From the NCBI GenBank assembly GCA_025201845.1, contig MU603954.1, positions 109,190 to 173,189 of the forward strand: a DNA stretch of 64,000 bases, in the 5' to 3' direction. Below are positions 31,624-42,211 of the stretch, piece after piece. Below the pieces are notes generated by a model that did no database searches, was not told the DNA's origin, and saw only the letters and a list, made by a program, of their open reading frames with translations. Position 1 is the stretch's first letter, and the number at the start of each line of letters is the position of its first letter. The translations under genes were made by a program, and so were the position numbers. The DNA is from Martensiomyces pterosporus. Taxonomy: Eukaryota > Kickxellomycota > Kickxellomycetes > Kickxellales > Kickxellaceae.

Positions 31624-32457
31624 TTACGATAGAGCAATGAGCAGGATAACAAGGAAGAATATGACGGCAAATAGCAGGATGCAGCACTTTGTCTTGTTTG
31701 AGCGTCTCTGGTACTCGCTTGCAGTGTTTAGTTCCTCCGAGGCACCAAGCACATTGACAGCGACGCTCTGCACGTTTGTCTCGATGTTATCCAGGAGCGA
31801 CTGCTGCTCAGTGACGATAGTGCCCAGGTCGCGGAAGATCTCGTTGAGCTCAACAATTCCCTGCTCAATCTCGTGAATCTCGGACTCGCGCTCGTTAATG
31901 AGGGCCTCGTTATACTCGACATCGTTATCCAGCACGCTTAGCTGGACCCTCCTCTGCTGCCCCAATAGCGGGTTGGCCTCGCCGTCGTCGTCATCGTCGT
32001 TGTGCTCGTACTCCGTTTGCGCCTGCACTGCATGCTTGGCCATATCAACGTATTCGCGCGAGATCTCTGCCGAGACCCTCTGGATGGCTTGGAACTGCTC
32101 CAGGGTCTTTTGGAAATCGGCAGTGAGCTTCTGCTGCTCCAGCCTGCGCGCCCTTCTCTTGCTCTCGTCGCGCTGGAATTCAGACAGAGACTTGAGCTCC
32201 GTGCTCGTGGTCTTCACCAGGTCCCGCGTCTCCTCCATCTTGCTGTGGATGTCCTGGCGCAGGCGAGGCGTGTCCCGCGAGGTGCCCAGTTGGCCGACAA
32301 GCTGGCGGATGTTGGCGACGCTGGCATTTATCCGGAATATCTTCTGCGACAGCCCCTGCACTGCTTTCTTGTATGTGCGCTCCTCATTGGAGAGGCTGGC
32401 GCCGCTGGATTGGCTGAGCGGCGTGTATGTCCCGCGCTCAAGGTCATTAAACGACAT
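31624..32457 (-). CDS. Endosomal/vacuolar Qa-SNARE, syntaxin 7/Pep12 type
   Basis: The ATG at 32457 gives 277 aa (MSFNDLERGTYTPL); the frame continues upstream but without support. The layout is that of a Qa-SNARE. An N-terminal Habc bundle spans about residues 20-150 (KAVQGLSQKIFRINASVANI), an acidic linker follows (NDDDDDGEANPLL), then the SNARE motif about residues 180-245 with zero-layer Gln in TIVTEQQSLLDNIETNV. A single C-terminal anchor (CCILLFAVIFFLVILLIAL) ends the protein at the membrane. The Habc and linker resemble syntaxin 7/12 and Pep12 more than plasma-membrane Sso1 or Golgi Sed5, pointing to endosome or vacuole fusion. Pep12 and Vam3 cannot be told apart. The gene is divergent from the golgin gene. 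Confidence 0.9.
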   Translation of the reverse strand: MSFNDLERGTYTPLSQSSGASLSNEERTYKKAVQGLSQKIFRINASVANIRQLVGQLGTSRDTPRLRQDIHSKMEETRDLVKTTSTELKSLSEFQRDESKRRARRLEQQKLTADFQKTLEQFQAIQRVSAEISREYVDMAKHAVQAQTEYEHNDDDDDGEANPLLGQQRRVQLSVLDNDVEYNEALINERESEIHEIEQGIVELNEIFRDLGTIVTEQQSLLDNIETNVQSVAVNVLGASEELNTASEYQRRSNKTKCCILLFAVIFFLVILLIALS

Positions 32458-32995
32458 TGTGTGTTTGCCTGAGGATATGCTGCTTGATAGGCCCTGTTCG
32501 GGAGCAGAAATGAGAGTGGCCAAATCGAATTTGGAGGTGATGGGCGGCGATAGCAAGCAGTGTAAAGGAAAGAGGCATAGGAGGCGTGATGCAAGCAGAG
32601 CAGGGAATGTCTTGGCCAGACACCTCACCCACACAGACCACCACAGCCGCAGGCCCACAGCAGCATGCATGCTCACACTCGGCTTGGCGAGCCGCATGGC
32701 TCCACCACGTATTTGCACAGGCTTTTTCCGCATGCAGCGTGTGTGGTGTGGTGTGTGACGCTCTCAATGCGTCAATGCCCGCCATCACGCTTCCCTCCCC
32801 TCTCAATTCAACCGCTACGCCTTGCTTTTTCTTGCTTCTGTATAATAAAGGGCCTCGCTATATACTCATTTTCTCTTTGCATTTTCAACCGACATTTTCA
32901 TTGCAGCTTTTGCCGTCGTCTGCCTGCAATTTAAGAACAAAGGAAAGAAGGGTCCTCATTGGCACATCCGTCTTTGAGTTTACTTACGACGCAAG
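32458..32995. promoter_or_regulatory. Divergent promoter of syntaxin and GRIP golgin genes
   Basis: 538 bp separate the two starts. On the plus strand TATAATAAAG (32841-32850) precedes the golgin ATG by about 145 bases and is followed by a C/T-rich tract, a plausible core promoter. On the minus strand no TATA box is evident. The sequence may carry shared upstream elements. Confidence 0.5.
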
Positions 32996-34347
32996 ATGGG
33001 CGATTCGGCAGACACCAATACTGCTGCTGCCGCCGCCACCGCCCCTGACGGCAAGCCGCCCAGTACCAGCGCAAGCTCCGAGCAGCTGCCGGGTGAAACC
33101 GGCACCCCACCGTCATCTAGGCTCACTTCGGACACGCTGCAGCCGGGCGATGTGGTCACCGAGCAGCTCCTTGTTCGTCTGGCCAAGCTCGAAAAATACG
33201 AGCACAAGCTTGCAGAGGTGGCCCGCGTGTACCGCAACCTGAACACTGCGCGCAAGGCGATCGAGGTGGTGCTAAAGAAGCTAACTCCTGTGCAGAGCAT
33301 TGCCGATGTCGACGAGCTGGAGGCGCACCTATCGAATCTGAACATGAAGACGCAGTATGCGGGTGAGCAGATTGGTGCATTGACGGACTTGGACAAGACC
33401 AATAGGGCCAAGATCCAGGAGCTGGAGAGCAGGTTAGCGGTGCTGCAGTCGGCGGATGAGGAGCGGCTGAGGTTGGCGAAGGAGCTGGATCAAAGTGCGA
33501 AGGAGCGGAAGGTCGTTGAGGGCCAGCTGGAGCGGAGTAACCAGAAGCTCAAGCTGGACGTCCAGGCGCTGAAAGCGGCGCAAGAGGAGGCGGAAACGAA
33601 GAGCAACGCGCTCAGTGAAGAGAACGAAGCCCTCAAGGCAAACGCAGCAGCATCGGCTGCTGATCCTGATGCTCTGGCAAGCCAGCTCTGCGGAATGATC
33701 GCTGATGCGGATAATGGCGACGGCAGCGCTGACCAGAAGCACTTGCGTCAGAATGAGAGGCTGGTGGCTCTCCGCTCCCTGTTGCTGGAAAAGTGCGGCG
33801 CTCCAGAGGGCCTTGTGGATGCCAAAGAGCTTGAAGCGGCAAAGAGCGACAAGGACCAGGCTGCCAAGCAGCTGAGCGAGGCTGAGAAGACCAAGGAGCT
33901 GCTTGAGCAGGAGGTGGCCAAGGTCAAGGCGATGCTGCACACCGAGCTTGAGGCTAGCGAGCAGCGCAGCCAGACAATGGCCGAAGCGCAGGAGAACGAG
34001 CTTGCAGAACTGCGCGCGCTGCTCAAGGCACAGGAGGAGGATAAGTCAAGAGCACAGAGCGGCGCCGAACTGGCCCAAAAGGAAAAGGAGAATGCTGAGA
34101 ACAGGTGCAAGCAGCTTTCTGCCGAAATCGAGAGCCTGCGTGCCAAGAGCAGTGCGGCTGAGGAGAAGACCGAGAAAGCGAGCGGTGCGCCAGCTTCTGC
34201 CAAGGACCAACCTGCGGGCCTTACAGCTGAGCGTGTTGGAGATATCATTAGCGCTGCCATTGCATCTAAACTTGTTTTCGGCGCTGGCGGCGACCACGAT
34301 GAAAAGCCCAGCGCTGTGGAGCCGACACAAGAGGCAGGAGCTCATTC

Positions 34348-34379
<32 letters not shown>

Positions 34380-36781
34380 GTGGCGGCAAGAAGAAGGGAA
34401 AGAAGAAGAGAAGAGGAACTACCAGCGGTCATGGAAATGCCACTTCCCCTGCTGCTCTGCCCCCAGCCAAAGTTGCCACTGCTGAGGAGAAGGGCGAGAA
34501 GGGTGAGAAGGGTGAGAAGGGTCAGACGGTCGAGGCTACAAAAGACGAAATTGGCCGCCTGGTAGAGCTGATAGAGTCTGTGGCAGCTGGCAAGAAGACC
34601 AGCGGTGCTCAGGCAGACACTGGTGTGACGGAGCTAAATGAGCAGATAGAGGCTCTGCGCACGGAGGTGGATGGGCTACAGGCAAATCTTGCAGAGTCGC
34701 AAAAGGCAGTCGAAAACGCCAAGAGCGAGGGCTCTGAGCAAGCCCAGAGGCTTCAGAAAGAGATTGCGCAGCTCGAGACCTCGCTGAAGGCTGCAGAGGA
34801 GGAGCGTGACAGGCTGAAGAGCGATTTGGCTGCCAAGGAACAAGCAATGGCAGGCGCTGTCGACGAGCTGGAGAAGAGGCTGGCTGAATCCGATGCAGCC
34901 AAGAGCGAGCACTCTGCGCGCGCCGATGAACTTGATAAAGCACTGAAGGATGCGCGCAGCAGCCTCCTGAGCCTGTCCAAGAGCCATGCGAGCGATATGG
35001 ATGCGCAGACCAAGAAGCTCGAAGCAGCCGCAGTCGAGCTCGAGGCTGCTAAGAAGCAAGCGAAGGAGGTGCCCGCCCTGCGTGAGCGGTCGGAGAAGGC
35101 CAAGGCGGCAGCAGCCAAGCTTGAAGGAGAGCTGCGCGAGTGCCAGACCAAGCTAAGCAGCGTGGAGTCGGAGCTTGCTGGGACGCAGAAGGAGTGCGCT
35201 GCGCTGAAGAAGGCGGCTGGCGAGTTTAACGACGAGAGATCGAGGCTGGCATCGACTCTGGCAAAGGCTCAGGGGAGCAGTGTGCGGCTGGAGAGCCGCC
35301 AGCAGGAACTGCAGGCAAAAATTGCCAAGCTGACCACGGAGCGCGAGCAGGAGAAGCAGCGTGCAGATGCGGCGGAGAACTCCCTAAAGACCCTCAACGC
35401 AGAGCATGCAAAGGCACGCGAGTCCATCGAGGCTGGGTCCAGAGTTGTTGCCGAGAGGGAGCGGCAGTTGGAGGAGGCTCAGGCGAAGCTGGCCGAGCTC
35501 GAGGAGCATGTGCGCACAGTTGACGACGACCTGGCAAATAGCCGGGAGCTGTTCACGGAGAAGAGCCGGCTGCTGGCGCAAACCGCGGCGCAGCTGCAGG
35601 AGATGCAGTATGGCTTGGAGAAGGAGCGGCGTGCGGCAAAGGTGGCAGCCGAGGACGTGGCCAAGGAGCTCGGGAGTGCTCGGGAGCAGCTTGCTGAGGC
35701 TCAGAGCCAGGCTAAGGAAAAGAGCGCCCAAGCCCAGGCGGAGATGGACAAGCTCCGCGCACAGCTGGGCGACTTTGACAAGCGCGTCAGCCAAGCGAGC
35801 CAGGTCGAGAGACTGGAGGCACAGCAGGCGGAGCGCGAGGCTGAGCTGGAGACGCTGAGGAGCAACTTGCGCAGAACGGAGGAGAACCAGGCTGCACTGC
35901 AGGTTGAGGTGGATAGGCTGCGCGATGTTGAGCGCGACTTCAAGACAGCCAAGGAGCAGCTGGACCGCGTGACGGATGAGCGCAAGCTGTCTGAGCAGCG
36001 GTGGAAGCGCGTGCACAGGGACTTGAAGGAGGAGGTGCGCAGGCTGCACAGAGAGCGGCAGGTGATGCTGGCTGCCCAGTCGTCCCCGGCGGCCCCTGGG
36101 GTCTCGAGTGCGTCGTCGCCTCTGCCTCCAACATCGCCGCAGCGCCACTCCCAGCAGCAGCAGCAGCAGCAGCAGAGCCAGCAGCAGCCAGCCAGCGGCG
36201 CGAGCATGTCGTCGCCGTCAAGCAGATCCAACTCTTTGACCATGGCCTCGGTCTCGTCGCTTCTCCGCGCAGCTACCGGAAATGCGGCCTCGGGCAGCCT
36301 GTCTGCTGGGCGCAGAGCATCGGCTCAAGCGGCAAGCATGTCGCCAGCGACACACACCGGCAACCAGAGCGGCAGCCGATCCGGCAGTCGTGCTCACCAC
36401 CTCACTAACCACGGTGAGCTTGCGGAAGACGACCTGGATGCTGCAGGCGACACACATTTGCGCTCGCACGGTGCGGCTCCCACTTCGCCATCGGACTACG
36501 ACTCAGCAGCAGCAGGAAGAACAAGGCTGCACCAGCAGCCCCGATCGGCAGACCCCAATGGCGCCCACACAAGGTCGAGCAGCAATGCAGGCAGCTCGTC
36601 TGATGGGCTGGGCAGCGACGATGCGCGCAGCGACGTGAGTGTCAATGTGGAGTACCTGCGCAACGTCCTGTTTAGGTTCGTCAACGACAAGGATCGTCGG
36701 TCGCAGCTGGTCCCTGTACTGTCGATGCTGCTGAACTGCAAGACTGACGAAATCAAGCATATGCAATCCCTCTTAGCCTAG
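32996..36781 (+). CDS. GRIP-domain golgin (long coiled coil, trans-Golgi)
   Basis: The protein has 1261 aa from the ATG at 32996. After an 80-residue disordered start, heptad-like coiled coil runs to about residue 1025. A low-complexity section breaks it (about residues 440-520) with poly-Gln, a Lys-rich stretch (GGGKKKGKKKRRGTT) and GEK repeats. A Ser/Ala/Gln-rich linker precedes the C-terminal GRIP domain of about 45 residues (VEYLRNVLFRFVNDKDRR, then LVPVLSMLLNC). The GRIP Tyr in VEYLRNVL is the residue that contacts Arl1 in known golgins. GRIP golgins tether vesicles at the trans-Golgi. It is longer than yeast Imh1 (911 aa). Which animal golgin (golgin-97, golgin-245, GCC88) is closest cannot be told. 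Confidence 0.9.
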
Positions 36782-37325
36782 GCGTTTCTCCGTTCTTTTC
36801 GTGTCGTTTCAAAACACTGGTCGTCATTTTGCCCTTGCCCTTTGCCCTTTGCCCTTTGCTTGTTTACCCCAGCCAGCCTGGGGCCTATGGTCCCACAAAG
36901 GGCAAAGGTGCGGCCCGCGTTTGTTCCCAGAAAGGAGCCTTTGTGCAAAAAAAAAAAAAAAGAAGCGAAAGCGAAAGCAGGTGCATGCGTGCATGCGTCA
37001 AGCTGCCTGGGGGAGGGGTGCACACTTTTGGCAAATGGGCGTGCTGCGCTCGCCACTCGCATCTCATGACAGCTCCTTGCTTCCGCAGCTGGACAGAATG
37101 CCAAAGCTACCCAGTCAGAGCTGGCTGGCTGGCTGGCTGGCTGGCTGGTTGGCAGCAGCCTATGCGCATTGCCGAAGAGAGGGACAGCGGGAAATGGTGC
37201 ATGGCTGCCGCTAAATCTCCTTGATTCCTCTGCCCTCACAGACCCCTTCTCTCTTTCTGTCTTGGTCAGATACACCCCCTTCTGTGCTCTTTCAACCCAC
37301 CACTACAACTTTACGCCCATTGACA
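36782..37325. other. Intergenic region with three simple repeats, no gene
   Basis: The stretch holds a GCCCTTT repeat (about 36831-36858), a run of 15 A (about 36946-36960) followed by GAAAGC repeats, and a CTGG repeat (about 37121-37148). It separates the golgin stop from the Tubby start on the same strand. No protein frame is convincing. Confidence 0.7.
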
Positions 37326-38159
37326 ATGGCGACAGCGCCCGCCGACACCACTGTTGAAAAATCCAAGCGTATGCACAAGACGCTGCCCATAGGATCCTAC
37401 ACGCAGTGCCGATTAGTGCGGACGATATACCGGGGCACCCTTCATAGCCTGGACCTGTTCGACGAGGGCCCCCTAGGGCTGGTCAATGGACCCGGAGACA
37501 TGCTGGGCGGCCGTGTGATGCGCGCCACTAAGCACAAGACGCTGTCCAGGAGCTACTACAACATCTATCTGCCCGATGACCACCCGCCAGCCCGCCCTGG
37601 CCAGGGGTCTAGCCTCAGTGGATCCAATTTCCTCATTGGCCGCGTGGTGTCCAACCACAAAGGCACCGTATTCTCTATTCTGGAGCGGACCACCGTCGAG
37701 GACTGGCGGATTCCAGAGGACCAGGTGGAGTGGCGCGAGGTCTGCTCAGTCGTCTACGAGATGAACATACTGGGCAAGAATGGGCCGCGCAGAATGGCTG
37801 TTCTTTTGCGTGCTGTTGATCCCGACGGCAACGCGCTGGAGCCGCTGAAGGAAGACACTGCGCTGGCCGATCGGTATTTTGAAGACGAGCTGGACGCAAA
37901 CATCGTTGCTCTGTGTAACAAGCTGCCCAAGTGGAACCAGGAGACCGAGTCGTACATGCTGGACTTTGGCGGTAGGGTGGTGGTGTCCTCGGTCAAGAAC
38001 TTCCAGCTCATGCACCCCGAGGACGAGGACTACACGGTGCTGCAGTTTGGCAAAGTGGGCCCGGACTCGTTCACGCTGGACATGCGCTTTCCCATGACCC
38101 CTGTGGTGGCCATGGGAATCGCAATCACCTCGCTCGACCGCAAGGCGCTCTGCAGCTAG
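37326..38159 (+). CDS. Tubby C-terminal-domain protein (277 aa)
   Basis: The ATG at 37326 gives 277 aa, and nearly the whole protein is a Tubby domain. Early strands carry basic residues (RVMRATKHKTLSRSYYNIYL), corresponding to the phosphoinositide-binding part of animal Tubby. The middle has GRVVSNHKGTVFSILE. The end has the signature SVKNFQLMHPEDEDYTVLQF followed by GPDSFTLDMRFPMTP and the buried helix MGIAITSLDRKALCS. There is no F-box, signal peptide or membrane helix. Animal Tubby domains bind PI(4,5)P2 at the membrane; this one may do so too, but that is inference. Tubby domains are common in animals and plants and rare in yeasts. Confidence 0.9.
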   Translation: MATAPADTTVEKSKRMHKTLPIGSYTQCRLVRTIYRGTLHSLDLFDEGPLGLVNGPGDMLGGRVMRATKHKTLSRSYYNIYLPDDHPPARPGQGSSLSGSNFLIGRVVSNHKGTVFSILERTTVEDWRIPEDQVEWREVCSVVYEMNILGKNGPRRMAVLLRAVDPDGNALEPLKEDTALADRYFEDELDANIVALCNKLPKWNQETESYMLDFGGRVVVSSVKNFQLMHPEDEDYTVLQFGKVGPDSFTLDMRFPMTPVVAMGIAITSLDRKALCS

Positions 38160-38364
38160 CCGCCGAACAACACGTGAATCAGCGTGGCTGCATGTGAGAA
38201 GCCCCCATTATTCTTGGTTGGGCTCGGGGACCAGGCAGAGGCGGCAAAACCAGCTTTCTCAGCCTGCTCTCGCTCAGCAGCCAATCCATGTGCTCGCTCC
38301 TCCCTTTCCACAGCTGTATTTTGTGGCTTTATACTATTGTTACTAGGCGCCTGTTTAGTCAGAG

Positions 38365-39177
38365 ATGGACGGCGACGGTACTGCCAAAGTTGGATTCTAC
38401 TCGGCACTGCCCGAGGGTGTAAAGAACCGCAGCGGCGCGCCCAAGGATGTGCCCGTTGATCCGACCACTCGCAAGTTCGTACAGAAATTCCTCGAGCGCA
38501 CCGTGGACACACAGAACAACAGCACCAACACAAGCGCCAATACATCGGCATCCCAGGCGGCATTCAAGGACCGCGTGGAGGGCCGTATGCTGCTGCTTAC
38601 AAACCCGTTCAAGGAGGCGCCAACTTCGGGCAGAGTCCGCAGTGGCCAGGGAGCCGGCAAGAGAGCAGGGCGGAAGACTATTACGGCAAAGGAGAAGCGC
38701 GCGCTGAAGATCTACGACATACCCAAGGAGGCCCGCCGATATGAGCTGTTCCTCCCCCTGCACGTCATGTGGAGCCAGTACATTGAGCGGCTGCTTGGTG
38801 GCAGCAAATCGATCAAGCAGCACATTGGCGCCAGCGCCGGGGGCGGTGCAAAAGGCGCTGCTGTGGATTCTAAGCAGCAGCAGGCGGTGCTGGGAAGGCT
38901 GGTCAAGGCTGACATGCATGGCGCCAAGCTGGCTGTCAGGCGAGCGCGGTGCCCAAACTACGTGGGCATCGAGGGCATTGTTGCGCAGGAGACGAAGAAC
39001 GTGTTCAAGATCATTACAAAAGAGGACCGCTTGGTGGCCGTGCCCAAGGCCCACTGTGTGTTTGCCCTGGACGTCCCGTCCGGGTCCACGTGTCTGATCT
39101 ATGGAGACCAGTTTGGCTTCAGGGCCAGCGAAAGGGCGTCAAAAAAGTTCAAGCCAAAGCCCAATGTAGACCTGTAA
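38365..39177 (+). CDS. POP4: RNase P/MRP protein subunit POP4 (Rpp29)
   Basis: This is a 270-aa protein from the ATG at 38365. The C-terminal half is the Rpp29 Sm-like barrel: VLGRLVKADMHGAKLAVRRA, then CPNYVGIEGIVAQETKNVFK, ITKEDRLVAVPKAHCVFALD and a closing block with FRASERASKKFKPKPNVDL. The N-terminal half contains the helical part (AKEKRALKIYDIPKEARRYE) and an Asn/Thr/Ser-rich loop near residues 50-65. POP4 binds the catalytic RNA in the nucleus or nucleolus and is needed for tRNA 5' processing and RNase MRP cleavage of pre-rRNA. It lies 205 bp after the Tubby gene on the same strand. Length fits the family (human 220 aa, yeast 279 aa). Confidence 0.95.
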   Translation: MDGDGTAKVGFYSALPEGVKNRSGAPKDVPVDPTTRKFVQKFLERTVDTQNNSTNTSANTSASQAAFKDRVEGRMLLLTNPFKEAPTSGRVRSGQGAGKRAGRKTITAKEKRALKIYDIPKEARRYELFLPLHVMWSQYIERLLGGSKSIKQHIGASAGGGAKGAAVDSKQQQAVLGRLVKADMHGAKLAVRRARCPNYVGIEGIVAQETKNVFKIITKEDRLVAVPKAHCVFALDVPSGSTCLIYGDQFGFRASERASKKFKPKPNVDL

Positions 39178-39534
39178 ATTACCGCTGCTGCTTGCAAGTG
39201 TGAGGAAATAAAAGCCAGAAAAGCTTCGAAAGTGGCTGATTGATGGTTACACACACCGTGGGCCATGCAATTTTTTCCACCCTTCTCGGTGCATCTGGTG
39301 CTTCTTTCATGGAACGTGCTGCCTATTCATTAGCTGACTCTTGCTCTTCCCTCCTTCCTTCCTTCCTTCTCTTGCCTCTTCTCTCCCCACGCACGCACGC
39401 GCACCTTCACCAGCCTCTTCACCAGCCTCTGCTTCCTCCCCTGGCCGCTTTGCCTTTTTCCTTCTTTCCTTATTGCCATTGTTTGTACGTATGTGCAGGT
39501 GGTTTTGGCGCTGTGAGGGGGTGGAGACCAATTA
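39178..39534. other. Intergenic region with POP4 poly(A) signal
   Basis: AATAAA at 39207-39212 follows the POP4 stop by about 30 bases. The remainder is a long C/T-rich tract (about 39340-39475), the likely start region of the transporter gene. No gene is seen. Confidence 0.6.
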
Positions 39535-41310
39535 ATGATAATAAAATTCTTGCGCAGATGGTGGAGGCGACGGCGATACCGAGCGTACTTGGGCCAGACC
39601 CTTGATAGGAAATCGCGCATCCACCGTTTCCTCATCCAGCGCGGGGAGCTGATCCGCATCGCTGCATTCGGTGGGTTTCTTTTGCGCTATGACTTGGTCT
39701 CGCTCCGGCTGTTCAACACACGCTCGCTGCCCACATACATTCCAATGTTCCGCCATGTCGGCGCAGGCATTGGGGCGCTGGGTAGCGGATACCTGTGCGA
39801 CTCTGTTGGCCGAACAAGCGTCATAACCGCCGGAACAGCGATTATGTTTGTCTCGGTGCCCCTGGACGTTTTTCCCGAGTCGCTGGCGGTCCTGGTGGTG
39901 TTTCGGTTGATTAGCGGTGTTGGCCTGGGGTTTCTGAGCGTCGCGGTGCCTATTTACCTTGTCGAAGTAGCAGAAGCCAACCAAAGGTGCCGCGTGGTGT
40001 CAATGTTCTTCATCTATGGACTGGCTGGAAGGTTTATTGCACAGCTGCTCAACACGCTGCTGGCGTTTGCACATGGACTGGGCAAGTATGTGGACATCAT
40101 TCCGCAGCTGATGCTCATGGGCCTGCTGCTCTGCTACTTGGTCTGTCTGGCCTACGTGCCAAACTCGCCGGCGTGGCTGGTGGCATGCGGCAAGGACGAG
40201 CCTGCAGTGTACTCGCTGGCTGCTCTGCGGTCGCAAGGCGTGATAAACAACCCGGCGGTTCTGGGCGAGTTCCAGGAGATCCGTGGCGGTATGGAGCATG
40301 AGGACATTGCGCGACAGCTATCATACCGCTCGCTGTTTGGCCCACAGCTCTTGCGTGTTCTCGGCATCTCTGTGGTCATGCAGTCGTTCCGTGCACTCTA
40401 CGACAATTCGATGGCGTCCGACTTGGACAGCCACTCACTGAGGGAATACACGCCCGCTGTGCAGGCCAAAATCAAGGCGCCGACGCTGGTTTTACGCGGC
40501 ATATCGATAGTTGTGGCGATGGCGATGCGCAGCTGGCTGGACAAACACAGCCGCCGCGGGTTCCTTATCGGCGGAGCCTTGATAACTGGCGCTGCATATG
40601 TGGCTAGCGGTATCGTGCGCCTGGCCACAGGGAGACCGCCCGGCGGGTTCTCGGTAGACCCGCAGTCCTTGTATCTGGCACGCCACGATGGCGCCTACTT
40701 CATGCAGTATTTCACAGATGCGGTGGACATCCTGTCGTTTGCGTCCAGCTGGGGCTGCATTGCCTGGCTGTATCCTATCGAGCTGTTTCCCGTGTTCATT
40801 CGCGCCAAGGCTGTGTCTCTGGGCATGTGCGTGTACTGGCTCTTGGGGCTAGTCAACAAGCCCCTGACTAGCGCGCTCTATCACGATGACTCCAAGCTCG
40901 TAATGACGCTGGTCTACGGGATCCTCCATGTGCTGTTTGCCGCTGCAGTCTATATGCTGTTTGTCGAAACAAACCCCAACTCGATTGCCAGACGACGTGA
41001 GCGGGATAGGAAGCAGCAGCAAAAGGGGCTGCAGAGGCGGAGGAGGGAAAAGGGGAAGAGGGGTGCGCGTGTGGGTGGCTCGCCCTCGCCACACTCGCTT
41101 GTCCCTCACCCACCGTCGGACACCAGCTCCCAATATCACCATTCGCATTCGGCAGTTTCGATACGTGTCCATCGGCCCCCTACGCCATCACCCTCTATGC
41201 CTACCACCACAGCACCCCCGATCCCTGCTATCTCCGTTACATCAGCACCAGCACCTGCCATACCTGCACCACCTACACCCAGGCCCAGGCCAGACTCGCA
41301 TGCTGTTTAG
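39535..41310 (+). CDS. MFS transporter, sugar-porter-like, divergent
   Basis: The protein has 591 aa from the ATG at 39535. About twelve hydrophobic segments are visible, with a central cytosolic loop at about residues 215-270. MFS features are the A-motif-like GSGYLCDSVGRTSV after helix 2, the helix-4 stretch VFRLISGVGLGFLSVAVPIY (sugar porters have a similar R-x-x-x-G-x-G block) and VEVAEANQRCRVV. A PESPRWL-like motif reads PNSPAWLVACGK. The glucose-porter GYD motif in helix 1 is altered (LLRYDLVS), and the second-half A motif is only loosely present (LDKHSRRGFLIGG), so the substrate is unknown. The C-terminal 100 residues are Arg-rich then Ser/Pro/His-rich and disordered. A further upstream exon cannot be excluded. 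Confidence 0.8.
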   Translation: MIIKFLRRWWRRRRYRAYLGQTLDRKSRIHRFLIQRGELIRIAAFGGFLLRYDLVSLRLFNTRSLPTYIPMFRHVGAGIGALGSGYLCDSVGRTSVITAGTAIMFVSVPLDVFPESLAVLVVFRLISGVGLGFLSVAVPIYLVEVAEANQRCRVVSMFFIYGLAGRFIAQLLNTLLAFAHGLGKYVDIIPQLMLMGLLLCYLVCLAYVPNSPAWLVACGKDEPAVYSLAALRSQGVINNPAVLGEFQEIRGGMEHEDIARQLSYRSLFGPQLLRVLGISVVMQSFRALYDNSMASDLDSHSLREYTPAVQAKIKAPTLVLRGISIVVAMAMRSWLDKHSRRGFLIGGALITGAAYVASGIVRLATGRPPGGFSVDPQSLYLARHDGAYFMQYFTDAVDILSFASSWGCIAWLYPIELFPVFIRAKAVSLGMCVYWLLGLVNKPLTSALYHDDSKLVMTLVYGILHVLFAAAVYMLFVETNPNSIARRRERDRKQQQKGLQRRRREKGKRGARVGGSPSPHSLVPHPPSDTSSQYHHSHSAVSIRVHRPPTPSPSMPTTTAPPIPAISVTSAPAPAIPAPPTPRPRPDSHAV

Positions 41311-41414
41311 ACCCTTGTTTTACCGCACCCTTAGGCCCGTTTTCTACGCCTAGTGCTTTTGTATGTCGCTCTGCTACCTTGTCTAACAGAACACTCGCCA
41401 TTGCTGCGCTGTGC

Positions 41415-42211
41415 TCACAGGTGGAATGCATGGAAGATGACGGTAATGATCAGGTCGCCAATTACCGTGGCAGCCAGCGTAGCAATGATGCCAAGCTTCA
41501 GCCTGAGCCCCCAATCGCGCGTAGGCGGCGGGTCTTCAAAGACGAAAAATGCAATACCAGCAGCTAGCAGCAGCGCGACTGACACAGCTTCACACGCCAT
41601 ATGGAAGACAAACAAGCGGGTCCACCCTCTTTTGCCAGCACCATCTCTCTTGTGCATTCCGCGACGCTCCAAGCTCATCATGTAGAGCAGGCCAGAGACA
41701 ACGGCTGGGATATGTGCCAGCATTATCGCCAGGAGAATGGGCACCAAGTGCGCATGCTGGTCCAAATGGTACGACCTAATCTCGCTGTATTGCACGGCTG
41801 AGAGGACTATTGTAAAGAACGCTACAGGCAGCAGGAGCACTAACATCTGGAGCTATAGAATAAACGAGTGTTTTCACAGCATGTGCAGACAGAGATATGC
41901 AGACAATGAACGCAAGGAAGGAGATGTCGCACTCAGCCTCGATATATACCTGCATTCGGCCTACAGCATCAACTGCAATCAGCAACAGGCAAGCTCGAAG
42001 ACGTGGGCCACAAGAAGAGCTGGATGCTGCCTTGCGGAGTAGACGCTGATTTTCATTAAGCGACTTGGCAGCGATACGCCCCCGCCGCCACATGACGGGG
42101 CGGGCGGACGGGCATACCGGCCAATTTCCAGGCGAAATACAAGGCGCAAGTAAAAAAGGACGCATTTGCGATCTCCGCCATAGAGATTCCGGAAGCCAAG
42201 AAGCAAAACAT
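41415..42211 (-). CDS. Predicted six-helix membrane protein of unknown family, three exons
   Basis: My model is complement(join(41415..41852, 41950..42026, 42118..42211)), 202 aa. The last exon alone encodes four hydrophobic segments (LVLLLPVAFFTIVLSAV, LVPILLAIMLAHIPAVV, LFVFHMACEAVSVALLL, LKLGIIATLAATVIGDL) but has no good start. Two short GT-AG introns (97 nt, GTATAT to CTATAG, and 91 nt, GTATGC to GGCAG) join it in phase to exons adding two more hydrophobic stretches (FFTCALYFAWKLA and ACLLLIAVDAVG). The start could be the ATG at 42211 or the in-frame ATG at 42181. I do not recognise the family; a small multipass membrane protein is all the sequence shows. It converges with the MFS gene (104 bp between stops). 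The splice sites rest on my reading and could be off. Confidence 0.55.

Noticed and set aside
36942..37150. Transposon or LTR edge suggested by A-run and CTGG repeat
   Set aside because: Simple repeats only, without terminal repeats, target duplications or element-coding frames.
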